Shown: positions 9,063 through 18,062 of the stretch, piece after piece
Layout: every line of letters begins with the position of its first letter
Position numbering within the stretch: the stretch's first letter is position 1
Assembly: GCA_964543905.1 (NCBI GenBank)
Contig: CAZIZO010000002.1
Location: forward strand, 310,001-374,000
Length of the DNA stretch: 64,000 nt
Origin: GCA-016699835 sp964543905
Lineage (GTDB): Bacteria; Planctomycetota; Phycisphaerae; Phycisphaerales; UBA1924
Direction of reading: 5' to 3'
Position numbers and translations under genes: made by a program
Notes under the pieces: generated by a model
What the model saw: only the letters and a program-made list of their open reading frames with translations
Databases searched by the model: none
Told to the model about the DNA's origin: nothing

Positions 9063-10394
9063 CTACTTCGATCGCAGCCACGCCAACGCTGCCTCCAAAA
9101 CGGCATCGCCCCTCCCCCGCGCCCACTCGACGGGTCGATCCGGTGCGATTCCATGCCCCTCCAACAGAGTACCGTCCGGCAACATGTCCTGCCACGATGG
9201 CAAAATCACTCCAAGCCCGTGCCCGATCTCGTGCCGAACTGGACGACCCGAACTGCCAAAGGTCCGCTCGCCAAAGAGCAGCCGCGTCGGCGCTTCCTGC
9301 ACCATCGTGATGAACGACTCGTTCGAACTCGCACACTGCCCCCCGATCAACACCGCCACCCTCCCGCGATAGACCTCGCACCTTTGGCAAGGCACGGCGA
9401 CCCGTTCAAAGGGCCCGTCCCACCCGCCTTCCGCCCGAGGATTGCGGATCCGGTTCTTTGAATAGACCTTCGCCTCCGTCAAGAACCTGGCCGCCACCGT
9501 GCGCGCCTTCTGCTCGTCGCCCCCGCCGTTTGCCCGCACATCCAACACGATCCCCGGCGCACTTGCCGCCGCGTCCAGCGCCTCAAACACGGGTCGGAGT
9601 TCTTCGTCCGCTCGCTCGACACTCCATGAGTTGATCTGTACGTAGACGATACCGTCCTCAAAGACTCCCGTGGCGACACGAGGGTTGTGCGATCTGTATT
9701 TCGGCACCAGGTTCGCCACCACGCGAAGGTCATAGTTCGCCGGCGCCGCCCGTCCGTACGTGCCCAGGCGCATGTCGCCCACCACGAGGCCCAGGTGCAC
9801 ATCCTCCGCGACGGCGAGCATCTTGACCGCCGCCCGGGCAAACTGCGATGCCGTCGTTGCCTCCTCGAAACTCGCCTGTGCCTCCGCGAACACCTTGTCC
9901 CAGTCGTTCACGCGCAGGTCTCGATACGAATAGTGATCATCAATCGCCCGTCGCAAGGCGCTCGTCAGGGCCTCGATGTCCTTCGCGGTGAGCGCCGTCG
10001 CCTGCTCGCCCGGCTTGCCCGTGCGGAAGGAAATGGGGTAGATCTCCGCGGCTTCGCCCGCTTTGCTCCGGAAGTTCTGGGCCGCCGGACAGTTGATGCT
10101 CAACGAGTACGTCCGCTCCGCCTCCAACTTCACCGGCACAACCATCGTCCACGCATCCGCCCAATACGGCTTGCCCACGATCTCCGGGAACGTAGGCCCG
10201 CCCCCACAGATCGACCTGCCCCCGGGGCTCATCTCCTGATCAAACGTGATCCGGATCGCCCTCGTCGCCGGGTCGACCGGCACGTCCGCGTGGTCGGGCG
10301 ACGCGAACACCACCCGTGGCGGCACCGCCCAGGTCCGCCCGTCGTGCACGCACGCCAGGATCACCACCACGCGCAGCCAGAGCCGCACCGCCAT
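9063..10394 (-). CDS. S41-family peptidase with N-terminal Ig-like domain
   Basis: 443 residues, starting at the ATG preceded by GGAGGTGGGT. A signal peptide (~23 residues, LRVVVILACVHDGRTWA) is followed by a Big_5-like segment (SPDHADVPVDPATRAIRITF) and then an S41 protease domain. Seen: LDVRANGGGDEQKA, matching the family G-N-G-G-G core, and GGQCASSNESF, where the catalytic serine is expected. S41 enzymes act on protein C-termini or peptides; here the enzyme is probably periplasmic. No PDZ domain is obvious. It stands alone between a membrane protein gene and a methyltransferase gene, both in the same direction. Confidence 0.83.
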   Translation of the reverse strand: MAVRLWLRVVVILACVHDGRTWAVPPRVVFASPDHADVPVDPATRAIRITFDQEMSPGGRSICGGGPTFPEIVGKPYWADAWTMVVPVKLEAERTYSLSINCPAAQNFRSKAGEAAEIYPISFRTGKPGEQATALTAKDIEALTSALRRAIDDHYSYRDLRVNDWDKVFAEAQASFEEATTASQFARAAVKMLAVAEDVHLGLVVGDMRLGTYGRAAPANYDLRVVANLVPKYRSHNPRVATGVFEDGIVYVQINSWSVERADEELRPVFEALDAAASAPGIVLDVRANGGGDEQKARTVAARFLTEAKVYSKNRIRNPRAEGGWDGPFERVAVPCQRCEVYRGRVAVLIGGQCASSNESFITMVQEAPTRLLFGERTFGSSGRPVRHEIGHGLGVILPSWQDMLPDGTLLEGHGIAPDRPVEWARGRGDAVLEAALAWLRSK

Positions 10395-10499
10395 ACCCAC
10401 CTCCGTGCGCAAAGGATGACGCGCACTGTACCGGATCAACGTGCATGGGTTGCACGCCCCGGAATGCACGAGGGCTCCAGCGCTCGACGCTCGCGGCCC

Positions 10500-11198
10500 T
10501 CAGCGAACTCGCAGGAACGAATACTCCTCCGCGCTTTCGGAGATATTGAACAACGCATACCCGTGCTTGGCCAAGACATCGATCGACGCCTGCGTCTTCC
10601 CGGGTCCGATACTCGCGAACCGGTGGTGATACTCCACCAGCATCTGCGGCACGTGCACGCCGCTCTTCAAAATATCCTCCACCACGTCGTACTCCGCGCC
10701 CTCAATATCCATCTTCAGAAGGTCCACGTGGGTGTGCCCGAGTTCTTTGAGGATCGTCGTCAACTTCTTCACGGGCACCGTGATCTGCTTGCCGCTCGTC
10801 GCGCCTTCCACCATCGTGTGCGACACGTGCGCCGGGTTGTCGGGCGCGAAGAACGAGACGGTGCCGTCGTGGGCCGCGATGCCGTATTCGTGCAGCACGA
10901 ACCCCGCCGGGATCTTCCCCGCCTTCTGCTGCGCCTTCACCCATTGGATCGACCTCGGCGTCGGGTCAAACGCGTGCACCATGCACCCAAACCGCTCAAT
11001 CATGGCCACGTCGAAAGAAATATCCTCGCCGATGCCGAACGAATAGACGACCGAGCCCTTGCCGATGAGCGTCGGGTTGATCGTCCACCCGCCGTAGTCG
11101 CTGCCCAGCCGCTCCATCGTGCAGGTGTGGTTGACCTTCCCCACGACGACCTTGGGGTGGATGATGTGACCAACCATTCGCCGCAGTTTTCGGAGCAT
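10500..11198 (-). CDS. FkbM-family methyltransferase
   Basis: 232 residues from the chosen ATG; the ribosome binding site is weak and longer in-frame starts exist. Seen: an SAM-binding motif variant YSFGIGEDISFD, then HAFDPTPRS, and the family end block LLKMDIEGAEYDVV, typical of FkbM O-methyltransferases. These methylate sugars in glycans, antibiotics or lipids. Its neighbours upstream are a second methyltransferase and, divergently, a glycosyltransferase, which points to surface polysaccharide decoration. Confidence 0.87.
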   Translation of the reverse strand: MLRKLRRMVGHIIHPKVVVGKVNHTCTMERLGSDYGGWTINPTLIGKGSVVYSFGIGEDISFDVAMIERFGCMVHAFDPTPRSIQWVKAQQKAGKIPAGFVLHEYGIAAHDGTVSFFAPDNPAHVSHTMVEGATSGKQITVPVKKLTTILKELGHTHVDLLKMDIEGAEYDVVEDILKSGVHVPQMLVEYHHRFASIGPGKTQASIDVLAKHGYALFNISESAEEYSFLRVR

Positions 11199-11259
11199 CG
11201 GAGATCCCACAAAGACATCGAACACAAGGTCCACAAAGCACCACAGCGTAGGAACGCGT

Positions 11260-12345
11260 TCAGACCGCCCTCGCCACACAGGCCAACCCCGTTCCAACTC
11301 GTGCATCGCCCAAATGTGGCAACATCTTGAGCCCCTCCCACACCCCCACCGTTGCCAGCACGGGCCCGCGGATCTTCTTGTTCCGGATGCGATACGCCGC
11401 CGCCGCCAGTGATCGTGAACGCTCCTCCGCCGTCGCTCGCACACGCAGATACAACGCGTACGGCACATCCTTCCAATACCCCGGCTGCCTGTGCACCGCC
11501 TCCACCTTGAAGCCAGCCTCTTCCATCGCCCAACCCATGCTCCGCCCCGTCCACTTATTCACATGGTTGGGCGGCATGTCCGGACACTTGGTCGCCCGCA
11601 TCTGCACCTTCAACGTCTCCCAGTTCGGCGTCGAGACCACGCACATCCCGCCCGGGGCCGTCAACTTCCGCGCCGCCGCCAGCATCGGACGAAACTCGCC
11701 CACGTGCTCCAGCACCTGAAAACTCGTGACCACTTGGAACGTCCCCGCCGCCTTCTCGCACGCCTCCTCCAAATCCCGGAACACCCGAACGCCCTTCTTC
11801 GCGAGCACGCCCCGCATCACGTCCGTCGATTCCGTCGCGCACCGCTCCCAACCCTCGGGCATCGCCATCAGGAAACTGCCATCTCCCGCGCCGATGTCGA
11901 GCACGCGCCCGCCCGTCGGGAATGCCGCCGCCGCCGCGTCACGCGTGATGCCATACTCCCATCGCCAACACGTGTACCCCGCCGACTCGTGGATGATCTC
12001 GTAGAACTCGCCGTCTCCCCCAACATGCGGCCACGAAAACCCAAACCCGCACGCCGAGCACTCACGCACCTCGCACGAGTCCCCGCCCCACAGCCGCCGA
12101 ATGCACGCCGTCAACCGCGCGTGCCGATCCGCATCGCGCCACGGCAAACAAAAGTGCGCCGCCGCCCGAGTTGCCGAATAGACGGCATACGCCGTGCCTT
12201 CGCATGCCGCGCCGCAGACTGGACAACGAACTTGGCTCTTCGACTCCGCCAACGCGATCTCCAGCCCAAGGTGCTTGACTCCCCCTCCTGGAGGGTGGGG
12301 GCTGGAGGGGGGACCGCGCGTCGCGGACGCCACCCGCACCACCAT
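11260..12345 (-). CDS. Class I SAM methyltransferase with N-terminal zinc ribbon
   Basis: About 361 residues from the ATG at 12345. The N-terminus has CPVCGAAC and, further on, CSACGFGFSWP, a zinc-ribbon pair common in sugar C- or O-methyltransferases. The SAM motif is VLDIGAGDGSFL, followed by FQVLEHVGEF and a GGMCVVSTPN block, as in Methyltransf_23. The start is uncertain: the first ~25 residues are encoded by a G/C-rich hairpin (12280-12313) that looks non-coding and no ribosome binding site fits, so translation may begin further in. It is divergent from the glycosyltransferase gene, with 75 bases between them for both promoters. Confidence 0.85.
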   Translation of the reverse strand: MVVRVASATRGPPSSPHPPGGGVKHLGLEIALAESKSQVRCPVCGAACEGTAYAVYSATRAAAHFCLPWRDADRHARLTACIRRLWGGDSCEVRECSACGFGFSWPHVGGDGEFYEIIHESAGYTCWRWEYGITRDAAAAAFPTGGRVLDIGAGDGSFLMAMPEGWERCATESTDVMRGVLAKKGVRVFRDLEEACEKAAGTFQVVTSFQVLEHVGEFRPMLAAARKLTAPGGMCVVSTPNWETLKVQMRATKCPDMPPNHVNKWTGRSMGWAMEEAGFKVEAVHRQPGYWKDVPYALYLRVRATAEERSRSLAAAAYRIRNKKIRGPVLATVGVWEGLKMLPHLGDARVGTGLACVARAV

Positions 12346-12420
12346 ACTCGCGGAGCGTAGCCGACAAATCTCTCGGGTCCTTCCTTCGCCCCGCCCACCC
12401 TGCCGATAATCCCCCCAATC

Positions 12421-13698
12421 GTGCCCACCCCCAACCCCACCAAGCCCCTCCACATTGTCCTGCTCAATCAGGCTTTTCACCCCGACGTCGTCGCCACCGC
12501 CCAGATGGGCAAGGACCTCGCCGACGCGCTCGTCCGCCGGGGGCACAAGGTCACCGCCGTCGCCTCCCGCTCCATCTACGGCAAGGCCGGCGCGGTCCTG
12601 CCCAAGAGCGAAGACGTCGTGGTCCCCGGTGCACCCACCCCCATCCACATCCGCCGCGTCGGCGCCAGCCTCTTTGGCAAATCCTCCATCGCCGCTCGCA
12701 TCGCCGACTTTGCCCTCTTCTATCTCCTCGCCACCCTCAAAGTCCTCTTCCTCAAGAAGCCCGACGTCATCATCTGCTACACCACGCCCCCCTTCATCGC
12801 CCTCGTTGGCCTCCTCTGCAAATGGCTCCGCGGCAGCCGCGCCATCTACTGGGTCATGGACCTCTACCCGGACCTCCCGATCGCCTGCGGCATCATGAAA
12901 GAAAAAGCCCTCCCCACCCGCCTCTTCGAACGCCTCAACCGCTTCCTCCTGAAGCACAGCGACATCGACGTCGTCCTCGGCCGCTGCATGCAAGACCGCG
13001 TCCTCAGCAAGGGAACCCCCGCACGCAAGGTCGTCCACATTCCTGTGTGGTCGGACCTCGCACCACCCCAGGCCACCATGCCGCCCGCGGAGGGGGGCGG
13101 AAGCGTCCCCGCCAATCCCTTCCGCCACCTCTGGAACCCCACCAACGCCACCCTCGTCATGTACTCGGGCAACTTCGGCCTTGGGCACGACGCCGCCACC
13201 ATCTGCCACGCCATGCTCCTCCTCAAGGACGAGCCCGACATCCGCTTCGTCTTCGTCGGCGGCGGCAAACGCCGCAAAGAAGTCGAATCCTTCATCGCCC
13301 AGCACCACCTCACCAACGCCACCTACCGCGACTATGTCCCCCGCGAGCAACTCAACGACTCCCTCGCCGCCGCGGATATCCATCTCATCTCACTCAAGGA
13401 GGGCGTCGAGGGGATCATGGTCCCCAGCAAACTCTTCGGCATCATGGCCATCGCCCGCCCCAGCATCTTCGTGGGCCACCCCACCAGCGAAATCGCCCGC
13501 GTCCTCGCCGAGTCCGACGCCGGCCTCACCGTCCGCGAAGGCCAAGGCGAAGCCCTCGCCAACGCCATCCGCGACCTCGCCCGCGACGCGCAACGCCGCG
13601 AGCAAATGGGCCGCAACGCCGCCGCGTCCCTCGCGGGCCGCTACGACATGCAGACGGCGTGTGCGATGTGGTGCGAGTTGGTGGAGGGGTTGAAATAG
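12421..13698 (+). CDS. Glycosyltransferase family 4 protein
   Basis: 425 residues from a GTG start. The N-terminal Rossmann half opens with IVLLNQAFHPDVVATAQM and RRGHKVTAVASR, as in GT4 enzymes of the WbuB/WcaI type. The C-terminal half has MYSGNFGLGHD, IRFVFVGGGKRRK and the donor-binding region VPSKLFGIMAIARP, with E in the following stretch. It probably transfers a nucleotide-activated sugar during O-antigen or exopolysaccharide assembly on the cytoplasmic face of the inner membrane. With the two methyltransferases opposite it forms a small glycan locus. Confidence 0.9.
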   Translation: MPTPNPTKPLHIVLLNQAFHPDVVATAQMGKDLADALVRRGHKVTAVASRSIYGKAGAVLPKSEDVVVPGAPTPIHIRRVGASLFGKSSIAARIADFALFYLLATLKVLFLKKPDVIICYTTPPFIALVGLLCKWLRGSRAIYWVMDLYPDLPIACGIMKEKALPTRLFERLNRFLLKHSDIDVVLGRCMQDRVLSKGTPARKVVHIPVWSDLAPPQATMPPAEGGGSVPANPFRHLWNPTNATLVMYSGNFGLGHDAATICHAMLLLKDEPDIRFVFVGGGKRRKEVESFIAQHHLTNATYRDYVPREQLNDSLAAADIHLISLKEGVEGIMVPSKLFGIMAIARPSIFVGHPTSEIARVLAESDAGLTVREGQGEALANAIRDLARDAQRREQMGRNAAASLAGRYDMQTACAMWCELVEGLK

Positions 13699-13748
13699 CG
13701 GACTAAGTGCGCCCGAACATCGACGAGCGGCCGCATACCTCAGGAACA

Positions 13749-13900
13749 CTACCGACGATCACGTCCCCGAACACCCCACGGCGTATTGCTGAACGCCCCG
13801 GCGCCCCACCACGCATTGCGCCGAACCGGCGGCGTCGCATCGCGCGCGTGAAAAAACGCGGCGTGGCCGTCAGCAAACCACACCGACCCCGGTCCTGTAC
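13749..13900 (-). pseudogene. 3' fragment of a prepilin-like protein, cut by an IS element
   Basis: About 50 residues remain, read leftwards from the IS boundary. The stretch GPGSVWFADGHAAFF matches the end block (xNVxFxDGHVxF) of planctomycete prepilin-type and H-X9-DG proteins. The frame runs into the IS inverted repeat and its upstream part is not found on the far side of the element. It ends at a TAG (13749-13751). A small independent gene is unlikely, since no start codon exists outside the IS. Confidence 0.55.
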
Positions 13901-13918
13901 TGGGACTCCTGAACAACC
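13901..13918 (+). repeat. IS left terminal inverted repeat
   Basis: TGGGACTCCTGAACAACC, matching the reverse complement of 15072-15089 at 16 of 18 positions. Confidence 0.8.
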
Positions 13919-14008
13919 GCTCCAACAAGCGGTCTGAGGCGATGTGACGGCGTGATGTCTGATTCGCATCCATCGGTGTTCGCGATTCTCACCGGTCCGC
14001 GCGGCCCT

Positions 14009-15000
14009 TCAACCCGCCCGCGGCGGGCTTCTCAGGCTCAGGCTCTTCTTGAGGTTGTACGCGATCAGGTTCAGCGCGAAGTCTACCTCGTTGCGTCTGT
14101 GCCCACGGTAGCGCACGCGTCGGTAGCCCATCGCCTTCATCCACGCGAACGGATGCTCCACGATCGCCCGCACCCGCGCGATCGCGCGATTGATCTTCTC
14201 CAGTATCGGCGGCAGCGTCTTCTGTCCCTTCCGCCGCTTGAACGCGATCGCGCACAGCACCCCCCGGGCGTTGAGCGCCGCCTCACGCTCCCGGCTCCGG
14301 TACGCGCTGTCCGCCACCACCATCGTCCGCTCATCCCGCGTCAACTCGTCGATGAACTTCGAGTCGTGCGGCGCCGCATCGCTGAAGCGGTAGTCCTTCA
14401 CCAGCCCGCTCCGGTTCGCGGCGATGGAGCCTTTGTACCCGTGGCAGGTCTCCCCGTTCTTCTTCGTGAACGAGGCCTCCGGGTCGCGTGTGCTCGTGCC
14501 ATCGTCCCGCTTCTGGCCGCGGGCCTGCTCGATGATCATCGCATCGACCAGCGTGCCCTCCTTGACCAGGAGGCCGAGCTTCTCCAGGTGCTTGAGCGTG
14601 TCGTCGAAGAGCGTGCGGTCCAGGCCGCGTTCCCGCAACCGGGCCCGGAACCGCACGAACGGTGTCTCATCGGGCGTGCCGTCGGTGGGGAGAGGCCCAC
14701 GAAGCGTCGGAACGAGAGCCGGTCCATCAGGCACTCTTCCGGTTGCGGGTCGCTGAGCCCGAACCACTTGGCCAGCATGATGCACTTGAGCATGGTCAAC
14801 GCCGGCCACGCCGGGCGTCCTCCCTTGTCCTGACTCGCGGCCCTGGCCCGGTACTCCGGCCAGGAAGCGATCGGCTTGACCAGCGCGGCCCACGGCACCG
14901 CCTGGTCCAGCTTCTTGAGCAGCGCCGAAGTCCGGGGGCCCCCCAGGTCCGCCGTGAAGCCGCCGATCAGTTCGTTCGCCGCGTTGATCCGCTCCGCCAT
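14009..15000 (-). pseudogene. IS5-type DDE transposase, split by a frameshift
   Basis: Translation starts at the ATG at 15000, supported by GGAGGG. The N-terminal DUF772-like part (LTMLKCIMLAKWFGLSD, then LSFRRFVGLS) is in one frame. The rest, beginning about TPDETPFVRFR, is in another; the switch falls near 14690-14715 in a CTCTCCCCACC stretch. The DDE triad seems intact: D in TLVDAMIIEQ, D in VVADSAYRS, E in RAIVEHPFAWMK. Either one base was gained or lost, inactivating the gene, or the C-run is a programmed frameshift site, as known for some IS5 groups. A sequencing error is also possible. Confidence 0.85.
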
Positions 15001-15071
15001 GATCGCCCTCCAGACGGCGTGAACCTCACGCCGCACACAGATACGCGATCAGGTCGCCGCCGGTTGCGCGG

Positions 15072-15089
15072 GGTTGTTCAGAGGTCCCA
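15072..15089 (-). repeat. IS right terminal inverted repeat
   Basis: Read on the minus strand it is TGGGACCTCTGAACAACC. It is the partner of 13901-13918; the two mismatches are the CT/TC swap at positions 7-8. Confidence 0.8.
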
Positions 15090-15479
15090 AAGCAATATCC
15101 CGAGTTCGGCGCGGTGCCGACACGCAGGGAAACGTGGTCCCCGCGCAGGATCGTGAACGTCGAGGCGGGCGTCGCCTCGGTCAACCTGGAGGGACCTCCG
15201 GTCTTGGGCCGCGTGGCGCACCTCGTGCTCATCAGGGCGATCGACAACGCCTCCGACGACGAGTTCGATGTCCGAGCAATCACTGGGCTCCGCGACGTTG
15301 ACGACGCCAAAGCGGACCATACCACGTCGAACGTCGAGCGCCCGCCGACAAAGGCAAACCCTCCGCCGGCGGATCTTGGGAACTTTTTGCAACGGAACAG
15401 CCTTCTTGGAGTCGCCGTGGGGGTCGCCCTTTTGTTGACCGCCGTCGCGCTTTGGTGGAAGCGCGGAAGGCACGCCTAG
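15090..15479 (+). pseudogene. 3' fragment of a membrane-anchored protein, cut by the IS element
   Basis: The frame is open from the IS boundary and gives 129 residues ending in one clear transmembrane helix (LLGVAVGVALLLTAVALWW) and a short basic tail (KRGRHA). The preceding part looks like the end of an extracytoplasmic domain. There is no signal peptide and no ATG start on this side; a GTG at 15114 is possible but has no ribosome binding site. It is probably the stub of a longer exported, C-terminally anchored protein whose front part was lost with the rearrangement at the IS. Confidence 0.55.
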
Positions 15480-15554
15480 AGGTCGCGCCAACGATGCCCA
15501 CCGCGTGTGATTCCCGCGCGGCACCACCCCGAAACCCGCGCCTAATCTCCGGGA

Positions 15555-16913
15555 ATGCCCTCCCGCACCTTCAACCGCAACAGCGTCCTCGCCGGCGGGT
15601 TCCTCCTCGCCAGCCTTGGCCTCGCCGTCTGGGCCAGTTTCATGCTCAGCGATCGCTCCGGCATGGGGCCCATGAAGCCCGTCACCGTCCGCTTCACCCT
15701 CGCCGACGGAGCGACCGGCCTCAAGCGCGGCTCCTCCGTCCTCCTCGGCGGGCAGCAGATCGGCCGCGTCACGAAGGTGGACATTGCGAAGATCGGAGAC
15801 GGCGCCGACCCACGCCCCCCCGCTTCGGTCGACGTGGCCATCGAGATCCGCCGGGATATCACGCTCTACGAGAACGCCGACTTCCAACTCATCCTGCCCC
15901 TGCTGGGCACGCTCAGTTCGATCAACATCTCGTCCCCGGGGAGTGCCGCGGGGGTCAAGGACCCACACCACGGCGACGCGATCCTCCAAGAGGGTGAGGT
16001 CGTGCTGGGCAAGATCGCCCCGCCCGGGTTCCTCGCCCAGGCGGGATTCGGACCCGACCAGGCGAACCAACTCCGCTCCGCCATGGCCAGCCTCGAAAAT
16101 GGGGCCAGCAAGATCAGCAAGTTGATCGACACCAGCGGCCCGGAAGTCGAAGAGACCATCAAGGGCGTCCGCAAGATGACCGCCGACGTGCAGGCGAGTT
16201 TGGCCGAATGGACCAAAAAGGTGGACGCCACGCTCGCGAACATCCAGGGCGCGTCGGGACGGCTTGATCCCATGCTCACCAAGGCCGACCAGGGGCTGGA
16301 CACCGCCAACGCCGCCATCGCCGACGCCCGCGCGACCGCCAAGGACATCCGCGAGATCATCGAGTCGAACAAGGATCGCATCAATCAGATCGCCAAAAAC
16401 ATCGAGGGCGCCACCGCCAAGTTTGACCAGGAAACCATCGCCGAAGTGAACCGCGCGCTCCGCGAAGGTCGCGACGCGCTCGACACCCTTTCGGTCGCGG
16501 TGCAGAAGGTGAGCAGCCTGATTTCAGGGGAGGCGCCCAACCTCCGCCGCGTGATGGCCAACCTGCGCCTCATGTCCGATCAACTCAAACTGACGGCGAT
16601 CGACGTGCGCAGCCAGCCGTGGCGCTTGCTCGTCCAGCCCAACACCAAGGACCTGCAAGAACAGGTGCTCTACGACGCGACGCGCACCTTCGCCCAAGCG
16701 AGCAGCGACCTTCGCGCGGCGGCCGAGTCCGTCGAGTCCCTCGTCGCGGGCGAAGCAACCGCCCCCGGCGGCACGGGCACCCCCAGCACCATGACGATCG
16801 ACCGCGAGACGCTGGAGGACCTCCAGAAGAACCTCGCCGATAGCGTCGAAAAATACCGCCTTGCCGAGCAGGCGCTCCTCGATAAGTTGATCGAACAGCG
16901 GAAGAAGAAATAG
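15555..16913 (+). CDS. MlaD-family (MCE domain) lipid-transport protein
   Basis: 452 residues. One N-terminal anchor helix (VLAGGFLLASLGLAVWASFM) is followed by an MCE domain: TVRFTLADGATGLKRGSSVL, then GGQQIGRVTKVDI, then the SSINISSPG block. The remainder (about residues 180-400) is helical with heptad-like spacing, as in the long needle-forming part of MCE proteins. Such proteins sit in the periplasm and carry lipids between the membranes with a MlaE permease and MlaF ATPase. Neither is adjacent; an MlaF-like ATPase lies about 29 kb away at 45.2-46.1 kb. Confidence 0.88.
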   Translation: MPSRTFNRNSVLAGGFLLASLGLAVWASFMLSDRSGMGPMKPVTVRFTLADGATGLKRGSSVLLGGQQIGRVTKVDIAKIGDGADPRPPASVDVAIEIRRDITLYENADFQLILPLLGTLSSINISSPGSAAGVKDPHHGDAILQEGEVVLGKIAPPGFLAQAGFGPDQANQLRSAMASLENGASKISKLIDTSGPEVEETIKGVRKMTADVQASLAEWTKKVDATLANIQGASGRLDPMLTKADQGLDTANAAIADARATAKDIREIIESNKDRINQIAKNIEGATAKFDQETIAEVNRALREGRDALDTLSVAVQKVSSLISGEAPNLRRVMANLRLMSDQLKLTAIDVRSQPWRLLVQPNTKDLQEQVLYDATRTFAQASSDLRAAAESVESLVAGEATAPGGTGTPSTMTIDRETLEDLQKNLADSVEKYRLAEQALLDKLIEQRKKK

Positions 16914-17707
16914 TGGCACCATGCCCCGCCGTTCCCTCGCCGTTCCGGGGTGAGCGCCAGGGGTTGGTTTGGCACGATCGCCACGTTCTGATATCATGCT
17001 GTATCGCCCAGCGCCGCCACCATTACGAGCACGCGTTCGAGGAGTTCCTGAGGGCTCGGCGAATTCCCTATGTGGCCGTGGACGAGGCCAAGAAGGCGCT
17101 GCTCCCCGAGAACGCAAGCCTCACGGTGCAGGAGCACCAGAGCGCCGACCCGCCCGTTCCTCCACCCCCCAAGAGCCTCAAATCCTTCGACTTCGTGCTC
17201 TACGGACGAGGCATGAACCTGCTCGTCGAAGTGAAGGGGCGACGGGTCGGGCGACCTCGCCGACGAGGATCGGCGGATCTGGCACATCTTCTGGTCGCCG
17301 ATCGCAAGCCTCCGCCCCGGGTTCGCCTGGACTCGTGGGTGACCTACGACGACGTCGAGTCGCTCACGCGCTGGCAGGCGCTCTTTGGACCCGAGTTCGA
17401 GGCCGCGTTCGTCTTTGTGTACTGGTGCGATGAACAGCCCCCCGACGCCCTGTTCGAAGAGATTTGCGAGCATCGCGGGCGGTGGTATGCGATCCGCGCC
17501 GTCACGCTGGGGGCCTACGCACGATCGATGAAGATACGCAGCGCTCGCTGGCGGACGGTGCACGTCCCACCGGCCGTCTTCGAGCGGATCAGCCATCCGT
17601 TGGCCGGATCGTTCGTGGAAGGGTCGGGTCACGATGCTGTGCAGGAGGTCTCGCATCCCGAGCCCGCGATTGCAACGCTTGGGCGGTCGTGTGCGGATAG
17701 AGTTTGA
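16913..17707 (+). CDS. HYExAFE-family protein with nuclease-like motif
   Basis: 264 residues from a GTG that overlaps the stop of the MCE gene by one base. The signature HYEHAFEEFLRARRIPY is at residues 37-53, naming a family found mainly in planctomycetes. Further on, FDFVLYG (D93) and LLVEVKGRR (E106, K108) give the D...E-x-K pattern of PD-(D/E)XK nucleases. The family function is not established; a role on nucleic acids is inferred only from this motif. The true start may be later, just before the HYE motif (for example a TTG), since the first 30 residues look unlike coding sequence. Confidence 0.75.
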   Translation: MAPCPAVPSPFRGERQGLVWHDRHVLISCCIAQRRHHYEHAFEEFLRARRIPYVAVDEAKKALLPENASLTVQEHQSADPPVPPPPKSLKSFDFVLYGRGMNLLVEVKGRRVGRPRRRGSADLAHLLVADRKPPPRVRLDSWVTYDDVESLTRWQALFGPEFEAAFVFVYWCDEQPPDALFEEICEHRGRWYAIRAVTLGAYARSMKIRSARWRTVHVPPAVFERISHPLAGSFVEGSGHDAVQEVSHPEPAIATLGRSCADRV

Positions 17708-17763
17708 CCCTATTGCACCGTGCGGACGGCGCTCCGGGGTGGGTGACTTGGAAAGGTGGAACC

Positions 17764-18015
17764 ATGGTCTCGACGCGGGTGATTCGGGTTGGTCTGTCGG
17801 CGGTCGCACTCGGCGCGGCGACCCTCGCATCGAGTGCCTCATACGCCCAAGGACAGCCCGGGCAACCCGGGCAACTGACCTCGCTCAAGCCCCCGACTCC
17901 CGGGCGAGAAGACACCTCGCGCCCGCTGGTCATGACCATCGTGGCCGGGCTCGTCATTGTCGCCAGCGTCGTGGGTGCGAACATGATCCCCGCGAAGCGC
18001 GGACACCAGGACTGA
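17764..18015 (+). CDS. Small exported protein with C-terminal membrane helix
   Basis: 83 residues. The ATG is preceded by AAAGGTGG. A signal peptide (~28 residues, ending ASYAQ), a Gln/Gly/Pro-rich linker and one hydrophobic helix (LVMTIVAGLVIVASVVGA) are visible, then a short KRGHQD tail. No family was recognised. It is followed at short distance by two other small membrane proteins, with which it is probably co-transcribed. Confidence 0.65.
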   Translation: MVSTRVIRVGLSAVALGAATLASSASYAQGQPGQPGQLTSLKPPTPGREDTSRPLVMTIVAGLVIVASVVGANMIPAKRGHQD

Positions 18016-18062
18016 GCAGGGAAGATGGCATGTGCGGCGAGCCGCACCGATTGGAGCGTGGC

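Larger units (their letters stand above)
13901..15089 (-). mobile_element. IS5-family-like insertion sequence, ~1.19 kb
   Basis: The element is bounded by 18-bp inverted repeats with two mismatches (consensus TGGGAC-NN-CTGAACAACC) and holds one transposase reading frame, frameshifted, on the minus strand. The length and termini fit the IS5 family. No matching target duplication is visible: the outer bases are GTAC on the left and AGCA on the right. Both flanking reading frames end at the element. Confidence 0.8.

Noticed and set aside
12280..12313. G/C-rich hairpin as a terminator or repeat family
   Set aside because: It sits in the possible N-terminus of the methyltransferase; only one copy was noticed in this window, so no repeat family can be claimed.
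12346..13383. Upstream extension of the zinc-ribbon methyltransferase frame across the glycosyltransferase gene
   Set aside because: It runs antisense through a clear GT4 gene; the frame is open only by GC bias.
15026..15325. 99-residue minus-strand frame at the right IS end
   Set aside because: Ser/Ala/Arg-rich shadow of the plus-strand fragment that ends in a proper transmembrane helix.
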